A stretch of DNA of 64,000 nt from an uncultured Clostridia bacterium (GTDB lineage: Bacteria; Bacillota; Clostridia; Oscillospirales; Ruminococcaceae), in NCBI GenBank assembly GCA_944386045.1, contig CALWZO010000046.1, forward strand, positions 1 to 64,000. The letters are read 5' to 3'. The notes under the pieces were generated by a model. It searched no databases and was not told the DNA's origin. It saw only the letters and a program-made list of their open reading frames with translations. The position numbers and the translations under genes were made by a program. The first letter of the stretch is position 1; every line of letters begins with the position of its first letter. This document shows, in pieces, positions 16,815 to 26,161 of the stretch.

Positions 16815-18980
16815 ATGAAATACGATGAACTGCAAAAGATATTGAAAGATTCCGGCAAAAATTACGATTTCCCCCTTATTGACAAAGCCTACCGCCTGGC
16901 AGAAAAAAGCCACGCAGGACAATTCAGAAAAACCGGCGAGCCGTATATAGAGCACCCGGTGTCAGTGGCCGGTATACTGGCGGAAATGGGCATGGACTCT
17001 GCCTGTATCGCTGCGGCCCTGCTGCACGATGTGGTGGAAGATACAGATGTGTCCCTGGAAGAAATTGAAAAAGAATTCAACAAGGATATAGCCCTGCTGG
17101 TGGACGGCGTGACAAAGCTGGGTCAGATAACTTTTTCAACCCTTGAAGAGCAGCAGGCGGAAAATCTGCGCAAAATGCTGCTGGCCATGAGCAAGGATAT
17201 CAGGGTTATGATTATAAAGCTGTGTGACCGCCTGCACAACATGCGCACCGCCCAGGGCTGGAAGCCGCAGAAACAGCGTGACAAAGCCCTGGAGGTAATG
17301 GACATTTACGCCCCCATTGCCCACCGCCTGGGCATGAGCAACATCAAGGACGAATTGCAGGACATATCCCTGCGAATACTGGACCCGGTGGGATACGAAG
17401 AGGTTAAAACCGCCATTTCCCGCAACGGAACAGCCCAGGCCTTTGTGGACTCTATAGTAAGGACCGTACAGCAAAGGCTGGAGGAATTCGGCCTGAAAGA
17501 CGCCACTGTTTTTGGCAGGGTTAAAAGCGTTTACGGCGTATACCGCAAGGTATACATCCAAAACAGGGACTGGGGCGAAATATATGACATTTACGCAGTC
17601 AGGATAATACTTAACAGCGTGGCGGAATGTTACAACGCCCTTATGCTGGTGCATGATATTTTCCGCCCCATTCCGTCCAGGTTCAAAGATTATATATCAT
17701 CCCCCAAGGCAAATATGTATCAGTCACTGCACACCAGCGTTATAGGAAAAGACGGTGTGCCCTTTGAAATACAGATACGCACCTGGGAAATGCACTACAC
17801 CGCCGAATACGGCATCGCCGCCCACTGGAAATACAAAAGCGGCATACAGGGCCGGGACAATATGGAAGAAAAACTGGCCTGGGTGCGTCAGCTGCTGGAA
17901 AGACAGCAGGACGCAGACGACGATGTGGAGATACTGCGGGGTATTAAAAGCGACCTGGTACCCGATGACATTTATGTTTTCACCCCCAAGGGCGATGTCG
18001 TCAACCTGCCGGCAGGGGCAACCGTAATAGATTTTGCCTATGCGATACACTCTGCCGTGGGCAACCGAATGATAGGCGCCAAGGTAAACGGCCGTATGGT
18101 ATCTATAGATTACAAAGTGTCCACCGGTGAAATTGTGGAGGTTGTAACCGGCCCGCAGGACAAAGGCCCCAGCCGCGACTGGCTGAATATTGTGGTGACC
18201 AGCGAAGCGAAAAGCAAGATACGCTCCTGGTTCAAGAAAGAACGCAAGGAAGAAAACATTGCCGAGGGCAAGGCCGCACTGGAAAAAGAGCTGCGCCGCA
18301 ATATGATAAACATACCCGACGAGGATTACGACGACTTTGTGGAAGATCTGGCCAGAAGGCAGAAATTCAACAACAAAGAAGAGCTGTACGCCGCTTTGGG
18401 TTATGGCGGTTTGCAGATGTCAAAGGTGATTTTCAAGGCCAAAGACGCCTATGCAAAAATACAAAAAGAGGCCCGGGCCGCAGAGCAGGCACCGCGGCCG
18501 GTGGTCGCCCAGATCAAAAAACCGAAAAGCAGCAACGGCGTAATTGTGGAAGGGCTGGACAACTGTCTGGTCAAATTTGCCAAATGCTGTTCACCGCTGC
18601 CCGGCGATGAAATTATAGGTTTTGTAACCAGGGGCTTCGGCGTTTCCATACACAAGAAAAGCTGTGTGAACGCTCAGCCGGAAAACATTGACCGGGAAAA
18701 CAAGGCCCGCTGGGTAAAGGCTTACTGGGCAGACAACATCAAGGAAGATTTCAAGGCTTCGCTGGAAATTGTGGCACTGGACAACGGTATGGCACTGGCG
18801 GAAGTTTCCACAATACTGAACAATATGCGCGTGCCGATTTTTGCCCTTAACGCCAGACAGACACCGGATAAACGCCTGTCTATGAGCGTTACCATCGGCG
18901 TCAGCAACACAGTTCACCTGAACAGTGTCATCGCCAAATTCAACAAGGCAAAAACAGTTATTTCCGTTACCAGAAGCTGA
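16815..18980 (+). CDS. relA: RelA/SpoT bifunctional (p)ppGpp synthetase/hydrolase
   Basis: A 721-residue stringent-response enzyme. The N-terminal HD hydrolase domain (HD at residues 71-72 in LLHDVVEDTD) is intact, so both hydrolysis and synthesis are likely. The synthetase domain (~240-350, SPKANMYQSLHTSVIG, FEIQIRTWEMH) is followed by TGS (~390-450, VFTPKGDVVNLP), a helical region with KFAKCCSPLPGDEIIGF, and a C-terminal ACT domain. GTG codons at 16803/16806 lie within the ribosome site AAAGGTGG, so ATG 16815 is preferred. It follows recJ by 17 bases. Confidence 0.95.
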   Translation: MKYDELQKILKDSGKNYDFPLIDKAYRLAEKSHAGQFRKTGEPYIEHPVSVAGILAEMGMDSACIAAALLHDVVEDTDVSLEEIEKEFNKDIALLVDGVTKLGQITFSTLEEQQAENLRKMLLAMSKDIRVMIIKLCDRLHNMRTAQGWKPQKQRDKALEVMDIYAPIAHRLGMSNIKDELQDISLRILDPVGYEEVKTAISRNGTAQAFVDSIVRTVQQRLEEFGLKDATVFGRVKSVYGVYRKVYIQNRDWGEIYDIYAVRIILNSVAECYNALMLVHDIFRPIPSRFKDYISSPKANMYQSLHTSVIGKDGVPFEIQIRTWEMHYTAEYGIAAHWKYKSGIQGRDNMEEKLAWVRQLLERQQDADDDVEILRGIKSDLVPDDIYVFTPKGDVVNLPAGATVIDFAYAIHSAVGNRMIGAKVNGRMVSIDYKVSTGEIVEVVTGPQDKGPSRDWLNIVVTSEAKSKIRSWFKKERKEENIAEGKAALEKELRRNMINIPDEDYDDFVEDLARRQKFNNKEELYAALGYGGLQMSKVIFKAKDAYAKIQKEARAAEQAPRPVVAQIKKPKSSNGVIVEGLDNCLVKFAKCCSPLPGDEIIGFVTRGFGVSIHKKSCVNAQPENIDRENKARWVKAYWADNIKEDFKASLEIVALDNGMALAEVSTILNNMRVPIFALNARQTPDKRLSMSVTIGVSNTVHLNSVIAKFNKAKTVISVTRS

Positions 18981-18993
18981 GAAAGGACAATTT

Positions 18994-19452
18994 ATGAAAG
19001 CAGTTATACAAAGAGTAAAAGACGCCTGGATAACCATAAACGGCGGCGAAAAACAGACCATGGGCCCCGGCCTGGTGGTGCTGTTCGGCGTGGGAGAAAA
19101 CGACGACGGCGCCGACTGCGAAACTTTGCGGAACAAAATTGCCCAGCTGAGAATTTTTGAAGACCGGGAGGGCAAAATGAACCTGTGTGCCCGGGAGCTG
19201 GGCCTGGAATGTATGGTGGTCAGCCAGTTTACACTGTTTGCAGACACAAAAAAGGGCAGGCGCCCGTCTTTTGTAAAGGCGGCCCGCCCCGAAACAGCCA
19301 TACCTATATACGAAAACTTTCTGGACAAAATGAACTGCGCCGGCTTTAAAAATGTGATACACGGCCAGTTTGGCGCCGATATGCAGATAAACCTGACCAA
19401 CGACGGCCCGGTTACCATAATAATAGACACCGATGAGTGGAGGAAAAACTGA
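18994..19452 (+). CDS. dtd: D-aminoacyl-tRNA deacylase
   Basis: A 152-residue enzyme that hydrolyses D-amino acids mischarged onto tRNA. Signature segments are MKAVIQRVKDAWI, SQFTLFADTKKGRRPSF and the C-terminal NDGPVTI (Gly-cisPro region is the equivalent structural hallmark). The ATG at 18994 has GAAAGGAC upstream; an upstream in-frame extension into relA is not needed. Its TGA overlaps the next ATG (TGATG), so translation is coupled to the metallo-hydrolase. Confidence 0.93.
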   Translation: MKAVIQRVKDAWITINGGEKQTMGPGLVVLFGVGENDDGADCETLRNKIAQLRIFEDREGKMNLCARELGLECMVVSQFTLFADTKKGRRPSFVKAARPETAIPIYENFLDKMNCAGFKNVIHGQFGADMQINLTNDGPVTIIIDTDEWRKN

Positions 19453-20033
19453 TGAAAACCTATCATCTTACAGGCAAGGCCCCGTATTTTACCAACTGCT
19501 ATGTTATGACCGACAACGACGGCAACGCCGTTATGGTAGAAGCCAGTGCTGATGTAAACAAGGTGCAGGACATACTGGACAACGACCGCGCACAGCTGAA
19601 AGCCATACTGCTGACCCACGGCCATGCAGACCACAGGGAAACGCTGGAGCAGTGCAGGGAAAAGTTTGGCTGTCCGGTGTACATCTCCTCCGCTGACGGC
19701 GAATTTTTTGACATTGGCGGCACACTGCCGCTGTCAGACGGCGAAAAGCTGACCTTTGGGCAGATAGATATACAGGTGATAGCCACACCGGGACACACCC
19801 CCGGCGGGTGCTGTTTTGTGTGCGAGGACATGCTGTTTTCCGGCGACACATTGTTTGCCGGCACTGTCGGCAGGACCGACCTGGCCGGCGGCGACTTTGA
19901 CACGCTGATGCAAAGCCTTGAAAAACTGGCCGGTGCTGTAAAAGAAAACCTGAAAGTCCTGCCCGGACACAATCATTTTTCCACAATGGATTTGGAAAAA
20001 GAGCACAATCCCTATCTTAAAAACATAAGGTAA
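19452..20033 (+). CDS. Metallo-beta-lactamase-fold hydrolase (glyoxalase II-like)
   Basis: A 193-residue hydrolase with the zinc motif THGHADH, then ATPGHTPGG, the bridging aspartate in LFSGDTLF, and a C-terminal GHNH. Short glyoxalase II-like proteins of this type sit between dtd and hemZ in many Clostridia; the physiological substrate is not established. GTG at 19437 is possible, but ATG 19452 is correctly spaced from GGAGG and overlaps the dtd stop. hemZ starts 6 bases after its stop. Confidence 0.88.
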   Translation: MKTYHLTGKAPYFTNCYVMTDNDGNAVMVEASADVNKVQDILDNDRAQLKAILLTHGHADHRETLEQCREKFGCPVYISSADGEFFDIGGTLPLSDGEKLTFGQIDIQVIATPGHTPGGCCFVCEDMLFSGDTLFAGTVGRTDLAGGDFDTLMQSLEKLAGAVKENLKVLPGHNHFSTMDLEKEHNPYLKNIR

Positions 20034-20038
20034 TTTAT

Positions 20039-21487
20039 ATGCAGCTTATATTGGTAAATTATGACGCCCACTATGAAATAGAACAGCTGAGCAGGATGTT
20101 TTTCCGCCCGCTGACGCTGGTCAAAACAGACCGCAGACCAAGGGGCGTGCAGGAAGACTTTGTATATATAAGAAAAACCGCAGGCAGGTTTTTTGTCTGC
20201 CTGGTCAAAGGCGGGGAGAAATCATCAGTTTTTGTCCCTGTAAGGATAAACGAAAACCCCGATATGGATTTGTGCATTGCCGCATACAGGCTGTATGAAA
20301 AATCAGCCGGCAAAGGCCTGCCCTGGGGTGTGCTCACCGGGGTGCGCCCTGTCAGATTGTTTCGCAATCTGTATAAACAAAGCAAAGTATTACAGGAAGT
20401 AATTGACAAATTTAAAAATTACTACCTGGTCAGCGACGAAAAAATAAAGCTGTGCCGGGATATTTTCCGTTTGCAGCGGCCTGTTATACAATCCCGGAAG
20501 CCGCTGGACTATTCGCTGTATATATCCATACCCTTTTGCCCCAGCCGATGCAGTTATTGCTCCTTTGTGTCCACCTCTGTCAAGGCGGCCGGACGGCTGA
20601 TGGCCCCTTACACCGACAGGCTGTGCCGGGAAATTGAATACACTGCCAAAAAAGCGGCAGAAAACGGAATGAAGCTGAAAACAGTGTACATAGGCGGAGG
20701 CACCCCCACCGCTGTCAGCGCAGATATGCTGCGCCGGATAATGGACACCGTACACCGCTGTTTTGATGTAAACAGTCTGGAGGAATACACGGTGGAAGCC
20801 GGCAGGCCGGACTGCACCGACCTGGAAAAGCTGAAAATAATCAAGGAATACGGCGCGCGCCGTGTTTCCATAAACCCCCAGACATTTTCTGACAATGTGC
20901 TGAAAGCCATCGGCCGCAACCACAGCCACCGGGACTTTTTAAGGTGTGTGGATATGGCCCGACAGGTTGGTTTTGACAGCATAAACATGGACCTTATCGC
21001 CGGACTGCCGGAAGATACGGTGGAAGGATTTGAAAAATCTTTGCGCGGATGTATACGGCTGGGCGCGGAAAACATAACAGTACACACCCTTACGCTGAAA
21101 CGAGCTTCCAACCTGGTTATAAAGGCGGAAGAACACCATTATGACGATGTGGAAAAAATGATAGCCAAAAACAACATACTGACACAAAACGGCTATCAGC
21201 CATACTATATGTACAGACAGAAATCCACCGTAAAAAACCTGGAAAATGTAGGTTTTTCACTTTCCGGACATGAAAGTCTGTATAATATATACATTATGGA
21301 GGAGGTACAGTCCATAATATCCTGCGGTGCCGGCGGCGTAAGCAAAATTGTCGGCGGCGGCAACCGGATAAAAAGGGTGTACAACTACAAATACCCGACG
21401 GAATATATAAACGACTTTCCGTCTATAATCAAACGAAAGGACGAGGTTTTCGGCCTATGGCAGCAATTTGGATACCAAAAAGATTAG
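20039..21487 (+). CDS. hemZ: Radical-SAM coproporphyrinogen dehydrogenase-like HemZ
   Basis: A 482-residue radical SAM protein. The cluster-binding CxxxCxxC is C167-C171-C174 (PFCPSRCSYCSF), followed by YIGGGTPT, the HemN-like ISINPQTFS segment and a C-terminal HemN domain. An N-terminal ~150 residues distinguishes HemZ from HemN. It is proposed to act in oxygen-independent haem synthesis; no other haem gene is nearby, so another radical-SAM reaction cannot be excluded. The gene overlaps the next by 31 bases. Confidence 0.88.
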   Translation: MQLILVNYDAHYEIEQLSRMFFRPLTLVKTDRRPRGVQEDFVYIRKTAGRFFVCLVKGGEKSSVFVPVRINENPDMDLCIAAYRLYEKSAGKGLPWGVLTGVRPVRLFRNLYKQSKVLQEVIDKFKNYYLVSDEKIKLCRDIFRLQRPVIQSRKPLDYSLYISIPFCPSRCSYCSFVSTSVKAAGRLMAPYTDRLCREIEYTAKKAAENGMKLKTVYIGGGTPTAVSADMLRRIMDTVHRCFDVNSLEEYTVEAGRPDCTDLEKLKIIKEYGARRVSINPQTFSDNVLKAIGRNHSHRDFLRCVDMARQVGFDSINMDLIAGLPEDTVEGFEKSLRGCIRLGAENITVHTLTLKRASNLVIKAEEHHYDDVEKMIAKNNILTQNGYQPYYMYRQKSTVKNLENVGFSLSGHESLYNIYIMEEVQSIISCGAGGVSKIVGGGNRIKRVYNYKYPTEYINDFPSIIKRKDEVFGLWQQFGYQKD

Positions 21488-22383
21488 TTGACCTGAACCT
21501 GATAAACACCGCCGGCCTGGCCGGACAAAGCTTTATCAGGCATTGTGAGTTTGAATATGAGTCCCGCGTATATGCGGCGGCAAAAGAGATTATCAGCGAG
21601 GGGCGCAGGGTTGTGATGCTGACAGGCCCTTCCGCCAGCGGCAAAACCACCACAGCCCACAAGCTCAGGGACAAAATCGTAAACCTGGGGCACACCGCAC
21701 AGGTGATTTCCCTGGACAACTTCTTCAAAAACAAAGAGGACTACCCCAGGCTGGAAAACGGACAAAAGGACTATGAAAATGTGACGGCCCTGGAGCTGGG
21801 CATTTTTCAAAGCTGTATAACACAGCTGCTGAAAGACGGCAAAGCCTCTTTCCCCTATTTCGATTTTGCCAGCGAAACACGCATAGACAACCACACCGAA
21901 ATAGAAATTGACGGCGGCTTTATAATTGTGGAGGGCATACACGCGCTGAACCCGGCGCTGCTGGACCTGCTGCCCGACAGCGACACATTCACCATCTACG
22001 CCGGTCTGAGGGAGGAATATTCCTTCAAAGGGCAGAGAATACTGCCCACAAGGGACATCAGGCTGCTGCGCAGAATGATACGCGATTACAAATACCGCGG
22101 CCACTCACCGCAAAAAACCATAAGTATGTGGGACGCAGTGTGCGAGGGTGAAGACAAATACATCAAAATTTTCAAGCCCAACGCCGACCTGCTGCTGGAC
22201 ACATCTTTCAGCTATGAAATACTGGTAATGCATTCCATTTTACAGCAGTTTGTCAGCTTTGCCCGGGAGGACAGCCCCGAGGGCGAAAGGCTGCGCCAAC
22301 TGATGGAGGTATTTGACAATATAGGTTATCTGCCTGCGGGCAGTCTGCCGGAAAACTCCATGCTGTGTGAATTTTTTAAATAA
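21457..22383 (+). CDS. Uridine kinase-like nucleoside kinase
   Basis: A 308-residue P-loop kinase. GPSASGKTT (57-65) is the Walker A motif; ISLDNFFKN and the DGGFIIVEGIHALNP segment match the uridine kinase/phosphoribulokinase fold, and LRRMIRDYKYRGHSP is the lid. Unlike threonyl-tRNA-synthetase-like nucleoside kinases it lacks a long TGS-type N-terminus, having only ~45 extra residues. It starts inside hemZ (31-base overlap) with GAAAGGACGAGG upstream. The substrate, uridine/cytidine or another nucleoside, cannot be decided. Confidence 0.82.
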   Translation: MAAIWIPKRLVDLNLINTAGLAGQSFIRHCEFEYESRVYAAAKEIISEGRRVVMLTGPSASGKTTTAHKLRDKIVNLGHTAQVISLDNFFKNKEDYPRLENGQKDYENVTALELGIFQSCITQLLKDGKASFPYFDFASETRIDNHTEIEIDGGFIIVEGIHALNPALLDLLPDSDTFTIYAGLREEYSFKGQRILPTRDIRLLRRMIRDYKYRGHSPQKTISMWDAVCEGEDKYIKIFKPNADLLLDTSFSYEILVMHSILQQFVSFAREDSPEGERLRQLMEVFDNIGYLPAGSLPENSMLCEFFK

Positions 22384-22421
22384 TACCGCTATGCGGTTTG
22401 AATATGAAAAGGAGAATTATT

Positions 22422-22853
22422 ATGAAAATACTTGAAGATTTTATCGAAGCTTCTGCCAAAATAGCAGACCAGGCGGCAAAAGTGGCCGGCGAAGCCTTTG
22501 AACAGTCCAAGGTGCTGGCCGGTGAGGCTGTGGATATGGGCAAAAGAAAAATGAACATACTGGCGCTGGAAAACGACCTGGCCAAAGCACAAAGACAGCT
22601 GGGCGCACTGTACTATGTGATGAGAAAAACCGGCGAAGAAAACGAAGAACTGATGACACAGTATTATGAGGATGTGGTCAGGATCAACGACCGGCTGGAA
22701 AAGCTGAAAGCCGAAGACCGGAGCGCCGAAGAAGGTGTGTGCGAAGAAGAATGCGGCGACTGCTGTGACGAAGCACCCCGGGAAGAGTGCGGCGAAATAT
22801 GCGCCGATGTTCCTGCGGAATGCGAAGAAAAAAGCGACGCTGAAAATCTGTAA
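22422..22853 (+). CDS. Small coiled-coil protein with Cys-rich acidic tail
   Basis: A 143-residue protein with an alanine-rich amphipathic helix (~1-50), a helical middle (~50-105, coiled-coil-like) and an acidic tail (~108-143) holding eight cysteines as C-x3-C-x2-CC, C-x3-C and a last one near ECEEK. The tail could bind a metal or cluster, or be a degraded zinc ribbon. There is no signal peptide. ATG 22422 follows AAAAGGAG; an in-frame ATG at 22398 lacks one. It is the last gene of the recJ-to-kinase series and precedes a terminator. I do not recognise a named family. Confidence 0.75.
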   Translation: MKILEDFIEASAKIADQAAKVAGEAFEQSKVLAGEAVDMGKRKMNILALENDLAKAQRQLGALYYVMRKTGEENEELMTQYYEDVVRINDRLEKLKAEDRSAEEGVCEEECGDCCDEAPREECGEICADVPAECEEKSDAENL

Positions 22854-22854
22854 T

Positions 22855-22890
22855 AAAAAAACGGAAGACTTTGAAAGTCTTCCGTTTTTT
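22855..22890 (+). terminator. Terminator after Cys-rich protein gene
   Basis: A strong hairpin (ACGGAAGACTT with AAGTCTTCCGT) with T6 directly after the stem closes the long plus-strand gene series. Confidence 0.9.
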
Positions 22891-23043
22891 GTTTTATCCG
22901 TTTATCTGCTGACTTTTCACAGCCTGTTTATGGCCCGGGAAATAAAGCCGTTTCTGTCGCTTTGCTGTCCATGTAAATACCAAAAGCGGCCGAAAAGCAA
23001 TATTCGCCGCAAAAAACCAGAAAATATACATAAACACGCTGTT

Positions 23044-24141
23044 TTATCTTCCCATATCTTCGGCAATCTTTTTCATTCTGGACACCCGGTCCACGCCAAA
23101 AGGACAATGGCTGTTGCATCTGCCGCATGATACACAGTCAGCGGCTGTTTTTTCCAGGTTGTTGTAATGCTGCACCGCCATTTCGTCCCCTATCATCGCC
23201 AGGTCATAGTATTTGTTTATCAGCGCTATGTCCAGGCCCGCCGGGCAGGGCTGGCAATGGTTGCAGTACACACATCTGCCCTTGTCCCGGGACGGGGCAA
23301 AAGATGAAATAACCGAATAGTCCTTGTCTTTTTCGTCAGCTTCCAGGTAGCCGAGCACCCGCTGTACATCCTCCACCGAAGAATAACCGGGCAAAACAGT
23401 CAGCACACCCGGTTTGTCAAGGGCGTAATGTATACACTGATTTTTTGTCAGTGCCTTTCCAAAGGGTGACAGGGCATCTGTCAGCAGCTGGCCGCCGCCA
23501 AAGCATTTCATAACAGAAATACCCACACCCATGCTCTGGGCTTTGAGATATACCTGCATTCTGTAATAACTGTCGCCCTTTGCGTATTTACCCTTTCTGT
23601 AATCATAAGCCGGGTTTATGCTGAACATTGCCATATCTATAACATTCATATCCAGTACCCTGTCAAGTATTGACGGTGTGTGGGTTGACAGGCCGATATG
23701 TCTTACAACTCCCTGTTTTTTCAGCCGCTGTATATATTCCAGCACCCCCAGGTTTATATATTCGTCCAGCACCTTGTCGTCGTCTATACAGTGTATCATG
23801 CCATAATCTATATAGTCTGTTCCGGAAGTTTTCAGCTGCCAGTCAATGCTGTGTTTCACATCTTCCAGCCTGTAGCTGCGGCCGTAATCGCCTTTGGAAT
23901 AGTCTGCACCGAAATGCACCTGATAAAAAATATTCTTTCTTTCAGAAGGGGTTACAGCCTGCTTCAGCGCGGGGAAAATTTTATCATTGGCGGCGGCCAG
24001 ATCTATATAATTTATCCCATGCTCTATTGCATAGCGCACAACTTTGACTATATCATCACTTTTCGCCTGACCGATGTAGGATGTGCCAAAGCCTATTATG
24101 CTTATATTGTCATTTGTCCTTGCATTTTTGCGGTATAACAT
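23044..24141 (-). CDS. Aldo/keto reductase with C-terminal ferredoxin-like domain
   Basis: A 365-residue protein. The AKR barrel (~1-285) shows GFGTSYIGQA, the segment NYIDLAAAND in place of the usual DTA-Y region, and HIGLSTHTP. The catalytic tyrosine normally found there is not evident (D-L-A-A-A-N-D), which may alter activity. The last ~75 residues carry two cysteine sets, CVYCNHCQPCPAG and CVSCGRCNSHCPFG, for two [4Fe-4S] clusters. Such iron-sulfur AKRs are common in anaerobes and have unclear substrates. GGAGG precedes the ATG. It is monocistronic. Confidence 0.85.
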   Translation of the reverse strand: MLYRKNARTNDNISIIGFGTSYIGQAKSDDIVKVVRYAIEHGINYIDLAAANDKIFPALKQAVTPSERKNIFYQVHFGADYSKGDYGRSYRLEDVKHSIDWQLKTSGTDYIDYGMIHCIDDDKVLDEYINLGVLEYIQRLKKQGVVRHIGLSTHTPSILDRVLDMNVIDMAMFSINPAYDYRKGKYAKGDSYYRMQVYLKAQSMGVGISVMKCFGGGQLLTDALSPFGKALTKNQCIHYALDKPGVLTVLPGYSSVEDVQRVLGYLEADEKDKDYSVISSFAPSRDKGRCVYCNHCQPCPAGLDIALINKYYDLAMIGDEMAVQHYNNLEKTAADCVSCGRCNSHCPFGVDRVSRMKKIAEDMGR

Positions 24142-24204
24142 AATTGCCTCCTGTAAGTATTGTTTTTCTTCATTATAAATGCTAAAGTCAGCTTTATGTC
24201 AATA

Positions 24205-24233
24205 AAAAAAGACGGGATACCCCGTCTTTTTTA
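24205..24233 (-). terminator. Terminator of M24 peptidase gene
   Basis: Stem GACGGG/CCCGTC (24211-24216 with 24221-24226) is extended by A-T pairs and has a U-run on the minus strand. It lies just past the peptidase stop codon. Confidence 0.85.
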
Positions 24234-24242
24234 TATTCAGTT

Positions 24243-25340
24243 TCAGATAATTTCTATCAGCTCTTTGGTGCATTTGTTCAGCACTTCTGTTTCGCCTTTT
24301 TCGTTGATTATAACCACATCTTCAATGCGTATGCCTATCTCATCCTTGATGTAGATGCCCGGCTCGCAGGAGAAGGCCATGCCGGGGGCAAGGTGCATAT
24401 GGTAGTCGCCGTGGATATAAGGTGCTTCGTGTCCGGCGTAACCGATGCCGTGACCCAGGCGGTGATTGAAGTTTCTGCCGTATCCGGCATCTTCGATAAC
24501 CTTTCTTGCGGCCGCGTCCACATCGGGTATGTATGCGCCGTTTACCGCCGCAGCTTCACCGGCCAGGTTGGCCTGCAATACCAGGTTATACAGATATTTT
24601 TCCCTTTCGGTGGCTTTGCCCACAAATACTGTCCTGGTGATGTCACTGTACATACCGCCCACGGTGCAGCCAAAGTCCATTTCCACCACCGCGTGTTCGC
24701 CTATCACTGCGCTGTCACCGAAATAATGGGGCATGGCCGCATTGGCATTTATTGCAACTATACCGCCGCTGCAATCATCGCCGCCGTAAACCTTGCACAG
24801 ACGGGCAATTTCGTTTTTGACATCGCGCTCTGTCAGACCCGGACGGATAAATTTTATAATATCTTCATAAACCTTGTCCACAACCAAAGAGGATTTTCTC
24901 AGGTTTTCCAGCTCTTCGGGAGTTTTGATTATTCTGGTCAGTTCCAGGTAGTCTTTGCCGTTTACCGGGGTAAAGTCCACATTTTCCATCATTCTTACCA
25001 GGTTAAAGGCCCTCACTGCGCTGTTTACCGCAATTTTTTTGCCCAGCAGTCCGTTTTCTTCAAAGGCTTTCTTTACCGTAACGGTGAAATCGTCGCAGTC
25101 AAACCAGGAGTACACCTTTTCGCCGTCCATAAAGTCTGCGGCTTCGTCCTCGGTCAGCATATTGCATATATAAAAGCACTTTTCGTCATCTGTCACCACC
25201 ATAGCCTGAAAACGCTCGCAAAGGTATGGTTTGTGCCCCACCAAAAACACCATATCGGCGCTGGGTGCAACCATAAGCGCGCTGACGCCGTCATCTTTCA
25301 GCTGCTGTGCCAGTTTTTTGACCAGTTGTCTGTTAATCAT
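24243..25340 (-). CDS. M24 family Xaa-Pro peptidase
   Basis: A 365-residue metallopeptidase cleaving N-terminal residues before proline or Xaa-Pro dipeptides. The N-terminal creatinase-like domain (~1-125) precedes the pita-bread catalytic domain, with metal ligands in MDFGCTVGGMYSDITRT (two Asp), HRLGHGIGYAGHEAP (His), CEPGIY (Glu) and IRIEDVV (Glu). Aminopeptidase versus prolidase activity is not resolvable. AAAGGAGA precedes the ATG; it is monocistronic with its own terminator. Confidence 0.9.
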   Translation of the reverse strand: MINRQLVKKLAQQLKDDGVSALMVAPSADMVFLVGHKPYLCERFQAMVVTDDEKCFYICNMLTEDEAADFMDGEKVYSWFDCDDFTVTVKKAFEENGLLGKKIAVNSAVRAFNLVRMMENVDFTPVNGKDYLELTRIIKTPEELENLRKSSLVVDKVYEDIIKFIRPGLTERDVKNEIARLCKVYGGDDCSGGIVAINANAAMPHYFGDSAVIGEHAVVEMDFGCTVGGMYSDITRTVFVGKATEREKYLYNLVLQANLAGEAAAVNGAYIPDVDAAARKVIEDAGYGRNFNHRLGHGIGYAGHEAPYIHGDYHMHLAPGMAFSCEPGIYIKDEIGIRIEDVVIINEKGETEVLNKCTKELIEII

Positions 25341-25461
25341 TGTAATATCTCCTTTGCTTTTTTATAGTTACATAGTATCACTAAACACCGGCTTTTGCAA
25401 TAAAATAATGTTTTCTTGTAAAAAACAAACGGCCGCCGTTTCAGGGCGTCCGTCATATATG

Positions 25462-25968
25462 TCAGCCGGCTATTTTGCTTTCCACCGTATTCCGGACTTC
25501 CTGCCGGCTGATGTTAAGCGCATAGGAAAGTTCGCCGTATAACATCTCCTGGGCCCTTTTCAAAAAAGTGCTCTGGGTCCGGTTGAGGTGCTTGTTTTTT
25601 GCCGCACATTCCCTGCGTTTGCAGGTGAGGCTGACAATAACCTGCAGCAGGTCCTCGCATTTATATGTGCTGATAAGTCCGCTGTAAAAATCTGAAACAG
25701 CCTTTGGATTGCGGGTGGCAGGGTAAACAGGTTTCATATTTTCCACCTGCTGTATATACCGGCGTGCCTGCCGCCGGGAAATCACCGGGCGCATTTTTGC
25801 GCAGGTGTTTACAGGTACATATATCGCTTCTTTATGGTTTTGTGAAACCGGCCTGAGGGTATAGTAATCCACATTGTCGGGCAGGCCGCCTATGTCCGGA
25901 ACACCGACTTTTTCCACCGAACAGACTCCGGTAGAAGAATAAAAAACCACATCGCCAACATTGTACAT
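25462..25968 (-). CDS. CarD family transcriptional regulator
   Basis: A 168-residue protein beginning MYNVGDVVFYSSTGVCSVEKV, the RNA-polymerase-interacting Tudor-like domain (~1-60) shared with Mfd and CarD, then a helical DNA-contacting part (~75-168). CarD proteins stabilise or modulate open complexes at promoters. GTG at 25971 is immediately before the preferred ATG 25968, which has better spacing from AGGGAG. It stands alone with a good sigma-A-type promoter. Regulatory targets are unknown. Confidence 0.88.
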   Translation of the reverse strand: MYNVGDVVFYSSTGVCSVEKVGVPDIGGLPDNVDYYTLRPVSQNHKEAIYVPVNTCAKMRPVISRRQARRYIQQVENMKPVYPATRNPKAVSDFYSGLISTYKCEDLLQVIVSLTCKRRECAAKNKHLNRTQSTFLKRAQEMLYGELSYALNISRQEVRNTVESKIAG

Positions 25969-26001
25969 CACTATCTCCCTTTCTGTTATTTATTAAGTAT
26001 A

Positions 26002-26030
26002 ATTATATCATATTTTCAATAAAAAATCAA
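26002..26030 (-). promoter_or_regulatory. Promoter of CarD-family gene
   Basis: TTGATT (26030-26025) and TATAAT (26007-26002) are 17 bp apart on the minus strand, about 35 bases upstream of the start. Confidence 0.65.
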
Positions 26031-26121
26031 TTTTTAATAAAATATTTATATTATTCAGCATTTTAATTGTTCCATAAACCTACCTGACAGGTGTTTTTTG
26101 TACAAGTTGACCTATTTCGAC

Positions 26122-26147
26122 AAAAAACGCCCCGGTGGCCGGGGCGC
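26122..26147 (-). terminator. Terminator of neuB-neuA operon
   Basis: An 8-bp GC stem (CGCCCCGG 26128-26135 with CCGGGGCG 26139-26146) is followed on the minus strand by TTTTTTG. It lies 15 bases past the neuA stop. Confidence 0.85.
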
Positions 26148-26161
26148 TGGAAAGTTTGTAT

